A model generated the notes under the pieces. It was not told the DNA's origin and ran no database searches. It was given only the letters and a program-made list of their open reading frames with translations. The position numbers and the translations under genes were made by a program. From Wurfbainia villosa (taxonomy: Eukaryota; Streptophyta; Magnoliopsida; Zingiberales; Zingiberaceae), in NCBI GenBank assembly GCA_025175895.1, contig JAKLTH010000238.1:2852001-2916000 (forward strand): a DNA stretch of 64,000 nt, given 5' to 3'. Shown here piece after piece: positions 9,128-21,169 of the stretch; the stretch's first letter is position 1; every line of letters starts with the position of its first letter.

Positions 9128-12100
9128 ATGGAGAGAGAACGAAGTTGGATGTATAAAAAGAATTTACTAGAATGTCGTGGTTTAATCGATGAATTTATAA
9201 TTGGGTTGGAACAATTTTTGAGATTTGTTAATAACAATGTTGAGTTTATGGATGGGAATAAATTAAGGTGTCCATGCAAAAAATGTCATAATGGTAAATT
9301 TTTTCAATGTGATAAAGTTCGAGAACATCTTTGTAGATTTGGTTTTATGCCAAATTATTATAATTGGACTTGTCATGGTGAACCGTTTATATCCGATGAA
9401 GAGGTTGGACGAAACATACAAAGGACAGTTAGTGGAGAGCAAGTATATTACGATCAATTCAATCCATACCAGAGGATGATAGTTGATGCAGTTGGTCATA
9501 ATTTGAATAGCGAATCAAACACTGCAAGTTCTAGTTATCCTCAAGCATTTGAACACATGTATACTAATTATTCAACACCGTTGGAGGAGGTAGAAGTTAC
9601 TGGTGGTATTGAAAATGTGTACAATGAGCCATATATAAAATTTCAAGAAGTATTGAGAGCTGCATATGAACCCATATGGTCTGGTTATGACAGTCACACA
9701 AAATTATCTCTCACTGCAAGATTGATGAATGTTAAAGTCGAGCATAATGTGTCTGAAGAATGTTTTAATGATTTTATTCAAGTTATTGGAGAAGTATTGT
9801 CGCGTGATCAGATAATGCCGAAGGATTTTTACAGTATGAAAAAACTTGTGAAAGATTTGGGTCTCCCGGTGCAAAGAATTGATGTTTGCAGAGATGGTTG
9901 TATGCTATATTGGGGAGATAATGTAGATTTAGAGGCTTGTAAATTCTATATTCAATGCAAGTACAAGAGTACCACGAGATCAAATCGTAATAAGCGATTA
10001 AAATTATTCAGACAAATGTTCTATTTGCCTTTAACTCTTAGATTGCAAAGGCTTTATGCTTTGAAGGTGACTGCTGAACACATGACTTGGCATGCAAATC
10101 ATGAAACAGAGAATGGACTAATGTGTCATCCATCTGATGCAGAGGCGTGGAAAAATTTTGATTGAACATATCCTGAGTTTGCGAATGAGACCCGAAACAT
10201 CAGGTTGGGTCTATGTCTGATGGATTTGCTCCATTTGGAAAATCAGGAAGAAATTATTCTTGCTGGTCAATTATCGTAACTCCGTACAATCTTCCACCTG
10301 GTATGTGTATGAAAACACCTTATATGTTTTTAACATTTATTGTGTCTGACCCTCATAATCCGAAGAAGTTAATAGATGTTTACATGCAACCATTGATTGT
10401 CGAGTTGATCCAACTATGGGATGTAGGTGTTTCCACATATGATGTCCATACTAATCAGATGTTCACAATGAGAGCTACACTTATTTGGACCATAAATGAT
10501 TTTCCTACTTATGGGATGTTATCAGGCTGGAGTACTATGGGGATTTTAGGATGTCCAATATCTATGGAGAGATCAAAGTCATTCAGATTGAAACACAGAA
10601 AGAAATCGAGTTATTTTGATTGTCATAGATAATTTTTACCGCCAAATCATAAATTCAGAAGAAATAAAGAAGAATTTACTAAGAATAGAATTGAAAGAAC
10701 ACCTCCACCATTGAGATTCATCGGTCAAATTTTATAGCAAAGAGTGCTTAACTTTCCATCTGTTATTGAAGAACCAAATGTTACAACATATGACTATGGA
10801 ATTACGCATAAATGGACAAAACAGAGTATCTTTTGGGATTTACCATATTGGCAGAGTAATTTGATTCATCACAATCTTGATTTAATGAATATTGAGAAGA
10901 ATGTTTTTGAAAATCTGATAAATACGGTGATGGATATAACCAGAAAACCAAAAGACAATCTGAACGCAAGAAAAGATTTGCATCTCATATGTAAATGACC
11001 CACCCATGATATTGATGCAAATAGTAAGGGACCAAAACCGAAAGCTGTTTATACATTGAATAAGGATCAGAGACGAATTGTTTGTGAATGGTTGAAATCA
11101 TTGAGATTTCCTGATGGTTATGTTTCAAATCTTGGTAGTTGTGTTGATTTTAAGGAATGCTAATTGATGAGTTTTAAAAGTCATGACCGTCATATATTCA
11201 TGGAAAGATTAATTCCTATTGCTTTGAAGGAACTGTTACCAAATTTTGTCTGGGGTGCAATTATGGAATTAAGCATTTTCTTTCATGATATATGCTCGAC
11301 AGTACTGAGTCATTCACACATGGATACATTAGAGAGAGACATTCTGATTATTATGTGTAACTTAGAAAGGATATTTCCACCGGTATTTTTTGATTCAATG
11401 GAACATCTTTTGGTTCACTTGCCATATGAGGCTAAAGTTGGAGATCCTGTTCAATTTCAATGGTTGTATCCGTTTGAAAGGTGAATTTTTTTGACTTTTT
11501 TTTTCATTGTTATTTCATTTGGTCAAATTTAGTCAAATTTATTTTCTAATAAATTTTATTTTATTACTCTTAGTTTCCTCTATCACTTGAAAAAAAATGA
11601 AAAATAAGGCTCATGTTGAAGCTTCTATTATTAATGCATATATTGTGGAGGAAGTTACAACTTTTGCATCATATTATTTTGAACCTCACGTTCAATGCAA
11701 GAGTCGGAAAGCAGGAAGAAACGATGAGGGTCCTGTTGATCCAAATTTGAGTGCGTTCTCAATTTTTAATTACCTTGGTCGACCAAGTGGATCTTGTACA
11801 AGTAGATACTTAACTGGTTAGGAGTGGCGAGCAGCCCATACATATATTTTATTGAACTGTCCAGAAGTAACGTCGTATTTTGAGTAAGTATATAAAAGTT
11901 ATATTAAACATTTCATATATCATAAATTATTGTTCATGTTATATTTAATTTTATTGTAGGATTTTTCAAACTCTATATTCGGAGCTTTCGGAGCATGAGT
12001 TTAATAATTTCTGTGATGAAGAATTTGTATAATGGTTCAAAAATTATGTTAGTCTATGATAATAAATTTGATAAATCTTGACTTTGACACATATTTATTT

Positions 12101-12789
12101 TACTTTAGGTTCTTGATAATCACGATCACATTGAGCAAGACCTAATAAAACATCTGTCATGGGGTCCAAATTCAATGGTTAAAACTTGGTCGACATATTT
12201 CATAAACGGATATAATTTTCATACTCAAGCTTATGAAACTGGGAAAACTATAATGAATAGTAGAGTTTGTGTTCAGTCATCTATTGATGGGGGTGCAAGG
12301 AATGAATTTTATGGCTTACTAGATGAAATTTTAGAGGTAGGGTATCTAAGCTCAGATTTGCGAGTTATTTTATTTATGTGTCATTGGTTTGACCCTATCA
12401 AAGGCATGAGGGTGCATCCACAGTTTAATTTGGTTGAAATTAACTACAAAAAAATATACAAGAGGTATGAACCATTTGTGTTAGCACAACAAGCGATTCA
12501 AGTATTTTATACTTCATATCCTAGTCTGAGATGAGACAAAAGTGATTAGTGGGCAGTTTGTAAAACAAAAGCACGTAATAAAATTGAGAAATATTGGGAA
12601 GACATAGCATATCAACAAGATGAAGTTGTCAATACATTTCATATTGAAGAGTATAATATTTCAACGTTACGAGATCCCAGCGGCGTAGTAATAGACGTTG
12701 ATGCAAGTGAACTAAATGAGTATGAAGATGAGGATTTCAATGATGAGGATGAGGATGAGGATGACAATGACGATGACGATGATGATTAG
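9128..12789 (+). pseudogene. tnp2: TNP2-type CACTA transposase, broken
   Basis: This family excises and inserts CACTA elements by binding their ends. From the ATG at 9128 the protein shows the N-terminal transposase-associated domain (SWMYK, CPCKKC, RFGFMPNY..W.CHGE), then the TNP2 core (YSCWSIIVTPYNLPPGMCMK, WTINDFPTYGMLSGWST at about 10213-10630). A DUF4218-like part (HDRHIFMERLIPIALKELLP, about 11180-11480), a DUF4216-like part (about 12175-12530) and an acidic tail follow. Introns are plausible at about 11482-11574, 11885-11959 and 12045-12108. Damage includes a stop at 10163-10165 where the family usually has Arg, a frameshift near 10213, and stops near 10630, 10737, 10996 and 11161. The domain order is clear; the exon ends are estimates. 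Confidence 0.88.
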
Positions 12790-12934
12790 ACGCATGACCA
12801 GGCTGAAAATTTTATTGCAAACTTTGATTTCTAATTATGGGTAATTAACCTTTTATCGAGTACCAATTATGTTTTAATTCACTGTGTAATTCAAAATTCC
12901 ATATATTTGATATACTAATGAACTTTTTTTTTAG

Positions 12935-14571
12935 GGTCATCCAGTTGCTATGAATATGGTAATATTTTCATATTGTTTCTATTAAAAATTTGATATGCAA
13001 CTATATTTTTTTTACTGTAATATTCTTCTAATAATCATGATTGTTAGTTTCGACGTGGCGGTCATAGACGTAGTAGTGATGGAAGATTACAGTCTTCCTC
13101 TGCTTCAGCCCCCGCACATTCTGATGCTCTTGCAGGAAATGTGCCCTCCACCTCTTCCCCAGTTGCAGGATCCTCTGATTCTCAGCATATACTTGCTAAT
13201 GTATCTTCCCCGGTACAACAATCACTCATTGAGAGGGAAGATACGAGAGAGTTTATATCTCTGCGTGGAGATTCGTAAGTATTCAAGTTTTAGAATATCT
13301 ATATTTAATTTTTAATACAATATGTTTTTTATAAGTATATAACGGGGTTTGTTTTTATTTTATGTTAGATTTACAAATTTTGTACATGTTATTCACGAGG
13401 TGAATAAAATAGTGAATAACCATTGGGGCGACGCTTCTATGACTTATACAAGCATGCCGGAAGAAATTAAAGTTCTGTGGTAGAATGAGTTCAAGGTAAC
13501 TTATTTCAATCATTTAGTATATGAAATTGCAGTTAACATAATCAATTTTTATTTTTATCTACTACAGCGGGTATTTACTTGGGAGGAGAGTCAAACACTA
13601 GAGATTAGAAGGATTTTTAAGAAAAAGTGTGGTGATCATATTAGAAACATATTAAATCATGCCAAAACTAGAAATAAGAAACCACACTGTATAACCGAGG
13701 AGAATTGGAATAAAATTGTTGCACATTGGGGATCTGAGGAAAGCAAACAGAGGAGTGAACAGAATAAGCAAAATCAACATTGTAACTCTGGCATTATGTT
13801 TACCACGTATGTGGGAGGATCCATAAATATCGATGAGCATAGACATCGATTGGTGAGTGTTTTCAATTTATAATGTTGTAATCTAATACTCACTAATTTA
13901 TAAATTTTAGCTTTTTAATTTGTTTAGGCCAAGGAGACGGGAATTGAGCCATTATTTATAGACACTTTCACCTGTACATTCCAAAATAAGGATAAGACAT
14001 AGAGTGGGGAAAGAGCTAGAACAATAAAGGTGTGTAATTGTAAAAATTTAATTTCTTATGTTACTATTTAATTTTTTTTCTTTCACAATAGGAGAAATAC
14101 GATGAACTTTCACAAAGAAATTCGAGTGCAAGCGATGATGCAGTCGAATCGAAGTCATCCGTTAGCAATATAAATTTATGGCTCGAAGCATCTGGAGGAC
14201 CGAAAAGTGGAAGAATACTTGGACTCGGCTCTTTGAGTCGATCCTATAGAGTCCCTGGTGCTTCTTCTTCATCCTCTCCAGCATCAAAAGCACAAGTAAT
14301 TCAATTAACCGAAGAGGTTAATCATTTGAGAGAGTTACTAGCACAGAAGGAAACTGAATCGAGAGAGAACGCTTAGAAAGTACAAGACTTAAATGAAAAG
14401 ATTAATGAATTTCAAAGGCAACAAATGTTTATTATACAACATCTTCAGTTAACGTCTAGCTCAAATCAACTTCCTCCTTCTAGCTCTGCTCCTCCTCCTC
14501 CTGATCCCTGTCATGGAGACAATGATGATGTATTTTTTGATGACGATGGTGATGATGGTGGTTATCTTTGA
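12935..14571 (+). pseudogene. Second CACTA gene, plant transposase (Ptta/En/Spm-like), broken
   Basis: Splice signals give exons 12935-12958, 13048-13274, 13369-13495, 13568-13852, 13928-14029 and 14092-14571. The product starts with a basic, Ser-rich segment. A central domain (FTNFVHVIHEVNK, then HWGSEESKQRSEQNKQN, then GIEPLFIDTF) resembles the plant transposase family found as the second gene of CACTA elements. A coiled-coil region and an acidic tail ending GGYL follow. Three in-frame TAG codons (13481, 14000, 14374) interrupt it; the last two replace likely Trp and Gln. It lies downstream of tnp2 on the same strand. In En/Spm the partner protein binds subterminal repeats; that role is inferred here. 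Confidence 0.65.
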
Positions 14572-14859
14572 CTGTATTTGTTGTATTTAAATTTAGCTAC
14601 TTGACTTATGACATATACGATATTTATGTTTTTGTAAGTTTGTTGCATTTAAATTCTACTTAATGATGATGGTAGTTAGTAAGTACCTTTGGATGTATTT
14701 GTTATATATATATTAATTCCATATTAATGTTTGATGTATAAATTTGTTAATATTGTTGTGTGTTTGTTGTAAAATAGGGAAAAAAGAATAATCTAAAAAA
14801 AAATTAAATTTTTTCTAGATTTGCAACGAAAATACAATTTGCGTTACAAAAATATATGT
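14572..14859 (+). other. CACTA 3' untranslated / spacer
   Basis: AT-rich, with no gene supported. It lies between the second gene and the palindrome block. Confidence 0.4.
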
Positions 14860-15112
14860 ATCAGTCGACTGATGTAAACATTCAGTCGACTGATACTTGA
14901 GAAACTGCGAAAGATACATTATATTTTCAACATCAGTCGACTGTTGTTAATGTAGCAGTTTACAGAATGTTTCATAGCCGACTGAGACATCGACTGCTCA
15001 CCTAGTAGTCGACTATCATACTGTAGCATTTCACAGAACCTCTGGTAGCCGACCGATCAGTCCGACTGGTCGCACATTCAGTCGACTGATGTATTCATCA
15101 GTCGACTGATAG
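14860..15112 (+). repeat. CAGTCGACTG palindrome block inside the CACTA element
   Basis: Five exact CAGTCGACTG copies and several near copies (TAGTCGACTA, CAGTCCGACTGG type) are spaced by 10-60 bases. The motif otherwise belongs to the LTRs of the gag-only elements. It differs from the GCGACGAA repeats on either side. Confidence 0.8.
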
Positions 15113-15757
15113 TGAAAATTTTTGCGACGAATTTTTCTTTTCGTCGCCAAATTTGCAACGAAAAATAAATTCATCGGCAAATTTAATTTTATTCGTTAAT
15201 TGTGTTCATTAGATTTTGGCGACGAATATATTTTTCATCACAAATTTGGCAAAGAAAAAATTTTTCATCGCCAAATTTATGACGAAAAATATATTCGTCG
15301 CCAAATTTTATTATATTTGCTGGAGTATGAGTGTGAGAGTTTTGTGACGAATTAATATTTCGTCACAAAGTTGGCGACGAAAAAATATTTTCGTCACAAA
15401 TTTGGCGTCGAAAGTATAATTCATTGTGAAATTCGGCGACAAAAATAATTATTCGTCGCCATATTTGGCGACAAAAAGTCTTATTCGTCGCAAAAATTTG
15501 CGACGAATCTTGCTTTTCGTCGCCAAATTGGTGATGAAACATTTATTCGTCGCCAAATTTGGCGACTAATTTTGCAACAAAAATATTATTCGTTGCAATT
15601 TGGTGACGAATTTTTATTTTTCGTTGCAGAATTTAGCGGCGAATTATTTGCAATGGAAAAATTTTCGTTGTAAATTTCGTTGTAAAAAAATTTACAACGA
15701 ATTTTTTTGCAAAATTCGTTGCAAAAATCGTCGCCAAATACCAACATTTTTGTAGTG
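15113..15757 (+). repeat. CACTA 3' subterminal repeats and terminal inverted repeat
   Basis: Many units such as TTTGGCGACGAA and TTCGTCGCCAAA occur as close inverted pairs, each able to form a hairpin, ending at the terminus TTTTTGTAGTG. Confidence 0.88.
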
Positions 15758-16085
15758 CTCGGATGCACTAAGTTCACGGCTTCTCCTGTGTCATCCTTCG
15801 TGTCTCGCCCTGAAGTCTGCTTCCTTTGGATTCACTCCAATTTTCCCTTATCTGACGGTCTCTCGGATGCACCAAGCTCATGACTTCTCTCGTGCCATCC
15901 TTAACCGACTCAAGATCCCAAGTCATGAGACGATGAACTTGCCAATGCTTCATCAAGTCAACCATGTGTGATTCACCAAGTCCTACACAACTTGAACACA
16001 CACATCAAAACACATAGCATCCTAACTTAAACCCCTTTGCCACACACATCAAATCAAAATCATACTTGGGTTGATTGCCCTCATA
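15758..16085 (-). repeat. Element D 3' LTR, right part
   Basis: Resumes the LTR after the CACTA insertion and aligns with about 19750-20080. It ends CCCTCATA where relatives have CCCTAACA. Confidence 0.85.
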
Positions 16086-16099
16086 ATCTTCCCCTTTTT
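16086..16099 (-). other. Element D polypurine tract
   Basis: The minus strand reads CAAAAAGGGGAAGAT next to the LTR. Compared with element A, one G of the run has become A. Confidence 0.78.
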
Positions 16100-17063
16100 G
16101 ATGTGTGGCAATATGTTTAAGTTAGGTAAAACATTAAAAAAAAACACTTAAGGAAAGTAAGCATGTAAATCAAACATGGATATCAAAACTCCACCTCAAC
16201 ACATGCAAACTCCCCCTTAACACATGCCCTAGCATGATTAACTTAAACCTCAACACTCTCCCCCTTTGACACTATCAAAAAGATCATACATAAAGTATAC
16301 AATGTGGTATCAATATCTAAGGGAAGAAAAATACCAAAAATAGACTTGGAAAACTCAAAACTGAGCTGTTGTGCCCGTGCACAGTGCCATTAGTCGATTG
16401 GTACAGGTCACCAGTTGACTGGTGTCTGATAATCCAGAATTCCTGATTTCTGAAGGTAACTTCATAAATATATTAAAAATTCATGAAAATTCAAAAAATC
16501 ATAAAATTTGGGGAATACATTTCTTATGAGTTCCTTTATCAAGGAAAAATGATTTTTCATGAAAATTCACACAATTTTCAAAAGTAAGGCAAAAACTCAA
16601 AAGTTTTAAAATCCTCAAATTTTGTATCAACTTTGAAACCTAGTTTTGCCTTAAAGTGTTTCAAAACATCAACTCACAGTTTTCAAAACATAAAATATTT
16701 TTAAATAATTAAAAATATCCAACTATGATCTTTGGACAAGATGTTCATGAATTAAACATTTGCTTTCCCTATAGTTGGTCTATGATTACTATATCATGAT
16801 ACACATAATGGTTCATCAAAATATCATAAGCATTAGTGAATCACTTGTATCAACCTAACATCCCACCCATTGCTATGTTTTCAATCAAGTTAGTCTTATG
16901 GTGGGTTGTGAGATGTAACTAAGGTATTTCTACTTAACCAAAAATTTCATTCAATGCTACCCAAGGTTAAGTATTATCCAAATATCACCTAATCGTGCTC
17001 ATAAGTCAACCATTTTGTAAGATATGAAATGAATCCAATTATGGTTGACTATCCTAGATTTTT
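16100..17063 (-). other. Element D non-coding region between gag and PPT
   Basis: AT-rich, without genes. Extra purine tracts (CTCCCCCTT in plus) lie at about 16209-16218 and 16257-16268. Decayed palindromes (TAGTCGATTGG, CAGTTGACTGG) lie at about 16391-16425, the position where A has two intact ones. Confidence 0.65.
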
Positions 17064-18678
17064 CTAACCTTTAAGGATTGACTTGGGTACCCAATATAGG
17101 TTCTTTCCAATAGGGTTCACCAAGTATTCCTTAGGGATCCATTTTCTAGCTACCATTGTAGTTTTTGATTGCCCCCTAGCAATTAGACAATGATAGTACT
17201 TTTCATTCTTTGATCCCTTATATCCTAAGCCCTTTTTGTTGAAACTTGCCCTTTGGCTCCCAATGATCATATTCAAGGTATTTGAGCTTATGGTGAATTT
17301 TTCAAGGGTTTTACCAAGGTATTCTACCTTTTCCATTAAAAATCATATTTTCTTCTAAGCATGCATCATTTGAACTAGACGAAATAATATCATCATATGA
17401 ACATGCATTTTTAAGCTTTTCTTCTAGATTTCTAATTTCATTTAGCATGCATTTATTTTTCTTCTTTATTCTAAACAAATCCCTAGTTAAACTTGAAATC
17501 ATAGAAATAATATCTTGAGTAGGAAGGTTCTTTACCTCACTTATCTAATCTTCTTCCGATTCTGATGATGATGCTCCCCCTGCACTTGAGCTCTCCTCCT
17601 CACTAGTGCTTCCTTCTTCTTGTTCGGATGAGGTGAAGGCAACGTCGTCTTTTCCCATGAGGGCAAAATGTGAGACGGCTTCTATTTCTTCCGATGAAGA
17701 TGAGTCATCCAATGTTACTTTTAGGTTCTAGGATTTAGACTTCCCTTTTTCTTTTGATTTCTTCTCTTCCTTCTTCTTGCTTTCTTTCTTCTTGTCATTC
17801 TTCTTCTTTTCTTCCTTGCTCTTGTTCAATAGAGGGCACTCATCCCTCGTGTGTCCTTCTCCTTGGCAATTGTAGCAAATGATCTTCCTTGGCCTTCTCC
17901 TATCATTAGATTTGTTAAATTTAAAACTTTTTAAAGCACGTCTTACCCTTCTTACCATATACGCTTCTTCATCGGTATCCATGGAAGATTGTGAGTCATC
18001 ATCCGATGAAGGAGGTGTGGTCTTCTTCTTCCCTTTGTTTTCCACAAGTGCTACTCCCCTTGATTGTGTGCTTGGTTCCTCTACTATTCTTTCAAGGCGA
18101 GTTTCGTGAAGTTCCATGGTAGAAAAGAATTCTTCTAGAGTACTTACCTCTAGATTCCTTGAGATGTAGAAGGAATCTACCATGGAGCTCCATTTTGAGG
18201 ATCGGGGGAATGCATCAATTGCCTTCATTATCATATCCCGGTAACCATTAATAATCTCTTTAAACCTAGAATGCAAAGACAATAGCTTTTCTCCTTTGTC
18301 AAATTTTATGTTGTTGAGTTGTGATCGAAGAAGGTCTCTTCTTGCTAGTTTTGCTTTGGATGTGCCTTTATGAAGCTCTATCAACTTCTCCCACATCTCC
18401 TTGGCGCTTGAGCATTCTCCAATTCGGTTAATTTCTTGTTGAGGGAGCACATTGAAGAGATGATGCTTTGCCTTTGAATTTGCTAGGTGCTCCTCCTTTT
18501 GCTTCTTTGTCCTTCTCAATTTTTCTAATGGCTTGTTCTCTTCATCCCTAGGTATCTCAAAACCGTTTTCCATAATTGACATAATGTCAAAGTCGGTTTC
18601 GAAAAATACCTCTATCCTCTTCTTCCACCATGAGAAATCTCCTTCAAATTTCGGTGGATGGATGTTCATGCCGACCAT
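17064..18678 (-). pseudogene. gag: Ty1/copia-type gag of element D, broken
   Basis: Homologous to the Gag of element A from the start (WWKK motif) to the C-terminus (WVPKSILKG). The first 316 codons (18678-17728) read through the capsid-like part and the CCHC knuckle CYNCQGEGHTRDEC. In-frame TAG codons then occur at about 17728 and 17545 and a frameshift lies near 17330, after which the last 90 codons (17336-17064) read again. A short deletion removes part of the region equal to A residues 147-156. It cannot give full-length Gag. Confidence 0.9.
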
Positions 18679-18723
18679 TGTTGTTTTGCTTGTTGCGACG
18701 ATGAGTCCATTGACAAGCTCCTT

Positions 18724-18735
18724 GCTCTGATACCA
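18724..18735 (-). other. Element D primer binding site
   Basis: The minus strand reads TGGTATCAGAGC, the tRNA-iMet type, two bases from the 5' LTR. Confidence 0.92.
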
Positions 18736-18737
18736 CT

Positions 18738-20080
18738 TGTTATGATCGATGGCTCGGCTAGAAGGGGGTTGAATAGACTAATTCATTTCTTGATGGACTT
18801 TGCTCGTGTTTAATCGTCTACAATGCTTGTTAGCGCAGCGGAATGATAATAACACAAGCACAATTAAAGCTAAAACAAAAATAAAGAAAACAATACAAAC
18901 ACAATCGATGTAACGTGGTTCACATCCCTTACCTCTAATCCACGATAATCCATTAGGCGGATCACTCCCTCAACCAATCCACTAGACTTCTCCTTTAGCT
19001 CAAACAAGGTGGAGAAAAACCTTCTTACACAAACTCTCCCTCTTACAATAAGATAGAGTTAGAAATAGGGAAGAGGAGAGTAAAAACATTTAGGGAGCTT
19101 GGAGCACACTTAGAAGTGGAAGCATTAACCTCTCCAAGGATTCCATGTTCTCCTTTTATAGAGAGGAGGCCAATTTTCCCGTTGGGCATGCAGCAGTCGA
19201 CTGCTGCATGCTAGCAGTCGACTGTCGTTGTAACGGATCACCTCCAACGACTTCTGACCAAGCCTGATTTGCGGTCGTCATCATCCAACGATATTCTTGG
19301 CATCCGACTGATCACACTGGTAATCGACTGATGCCTATCAATCTGACTGCTCGATCGGCTATGAGTGGTTTTGTGCCCGCGTTCACCTATAGTAGTCGAC
19401 TGTCATCCCTTGACAGTCGACTGATGGTGGACCAATTGACTGTCAACCCTTAGCAGTCGACTGCTAGGCCACAAAACCTAGCCGAACACAAGTCAATTGC
19501 TAGTCAACATAGACCAGTTGACTGATACCTATATCAGCCGACTGTTGTCGGGTAAAACCTCAAACAACAAGATGTTTGAGCATCCGACCGTCGGGTAAAA
19601 CCTCAAACAATATGTTTGAGCATCTGACACTTAATCTTAGCCATTTGGCCAAGTTCACCTAACTTGAGCTACCCCGTCCCGGATTATAATTGCTCAACTC
19701 TCATCTCCCATGGAGTCCCTCACTAAAGCTCTCTTTGTTCATCCTGCATCCCTCGGATGCACTAAGCTCATTACTTCTCTCGTGTCATCCTTTGCGTCTC
19801 ACCTTGAAGTTTTCTTCCTTTGGCTTCACTCCAATTGCTCCTTGTCCGACGATCCCTCGGATGCACCAAGCTCACGGCTTCTCTCGTGCTATCCTTCACT
19901 GACTCAAGGACCCAAGCCATGAGACGATGAACTTGCCAATGCTTCATCAAGTTAACCATGTGTGATTCACCAAGTCCTGCACAACTTGAACACACACATC
20001 AAAACACATAACATCCTAACTTAAATCCCTTTGCCACACACATCAAAACCAAGATCATACTTGGGTTGATTTCCCTAAGA
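18738..20080 (-). repeat. Element D 5' LTR (about 1.34 kb)
   Basis: Partner of 6509-7465 plus 15758-16085 but clearly diverged. The TATA box (minus) lies at 19154-19162, and one arm of its inverted repeat has decayed to a 5-bp match. Exact palindromes cluster between about 19195 and 19465. Confidence 0.88.
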
Positions 20081-21155
20081 CATACCAACAGTTGACTGGT
20101 GTTACTATTGATCGAATCCAATGGCTTCTGACGAAGTCTAATTGCGATCGTTACCACTCAACGTACACTTGATCAGTCGACTGCTCATTTTAGCAGTTAA
20201 CTGCCTAAGCCAACAGTCGATTGTCATAAGCAGATAAACGACTACCAAACAATCTGTGCTTTGACCACTTAAGTCCAGTCGATTGCTAGACCCTAGAAGT
20301 CAACTGACTAAGGATAGTCAACTAGTACAAAACATCAGTAGATTGTCAGAGCTTATGTTCAAAAATTGACCTACAGTTGAATACTTGACCAGTCGACTGG
20401 ATCATAACCCCAGTCAACTAGTCAAGTCTTCTAGACCCTCGAGTGCTGAACACCCGAGACCAGTCGACTGGTACAAAAACCAGTTGACTGGTATACCTCA
20501 ACTATGACCATTTCATACTTAAAAACACACCCTAAGCCTAGACTCAACCTTCAAGCTTCTTCATCAGCCTCGTGCCTTTAGGATCCCTCCGAGTCTACGA
20601 CTCCTTCATCCTTGTGCTTGCCTTCAAAAGCTTCCTTCGATTTTGTCATACTTTGGGTTTCCTCCTTTGCTAAGGTCTGTTTGGACTTTACGCTGCCAAG
20701 ACTATATACTTAGACTTATGCTGTCAAGACCTCACACTTGAACTTCCTTGCCAAGATCCACTTGGACTTATACCGCCAAGACTGCATGCTTGGACTTATG
20801 CCACAAAGTCTTCATTCTTGGACTTTTCTTGCCAAGGCTTCACCCATGGACTTTCTTTATCTCTGTCACTCAAATATTAATATTAGATCACAAACATTGT
20901 CTAACTATAAATGATTATCCAAATATCAAAAGATTAATACTTGGAGCATACTTGCACCAACAATATGGTTAACATATGGTTAAATCCATTATCAATCACA
21001 TTGGCAAACATTAAAACCCTACTCGAGTCCCACTCGAGTTTGGTCAATCGTGACCTGGGTCGATTGCACCTACAAAATACATTGTCAAATGTCAAAATTC
21101 TACTAGAGAGTCCCACTTGTCTTGTCAATCATGACATGGATCAATTGCACCAACA
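20081..21155 (-). repeat. Element E 3' LTR, right fragment
   Basis: Continues E's LTR after element D and ends GCACCAACA next to the PPT. It contains palindromes at about 20174, 20391 and 20460. A minisatellite at about 20670-20860 has units of about 30-35 bases holding CTTGGACTT and GCCAAG. Confidence 0.8.
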
Positions 21156-21169
21156 ATCTCCCTCTTTTT
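21156..21169 (-). other. Element E polypurine tract
   Basis: The minus strand reads AAAAAGAGGGAGAT immediately before the LTR start TGTTGGTG. Confidence 0.8.

Larger units (their letters stand above)
7466..15757 (+). mobile_element. CACTA (En/Spm) DNA transposon, 8.3 kb, transposase decayed
   Basis: Starts CACTACAAAAA and ends TTTTTGTAGTG as inverted termini, flanked by the 3-base TSD CTC (7463-7465 and 15758-15760). The uninterrupted site is visible in the partner LTR near 19747-19760. Inside are dense subterminal repeats at both ends, a GC-rich leader, a TNP2-type transposase gene and a second plant-transposase gene. Both genes carry in-frame stops, so the copy is probably not autonomous now, but the termini look intact enough to be mobilised. 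Confidence 0.95.
6509..20080 (-). mobile_element. Element D: gag-only copia-like retrotransposon carrying a CACTA insertion
   Basis: Left LTR 6509-16085 (interrupted by the CACTA element), internal region 16086-18737 with a broken gag, right LTR 18738-20080. The TSD is CATAT at 6504-6508 against CATAC at 20081-20085. LTR ends are decayed: TGTTATG, and CTCATA or CTAAGA in place of CTAACA. The internal region is 2.65 kb with no pol. D is an older, separate subfamily related to A, B and C. Confidence 0.88.
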
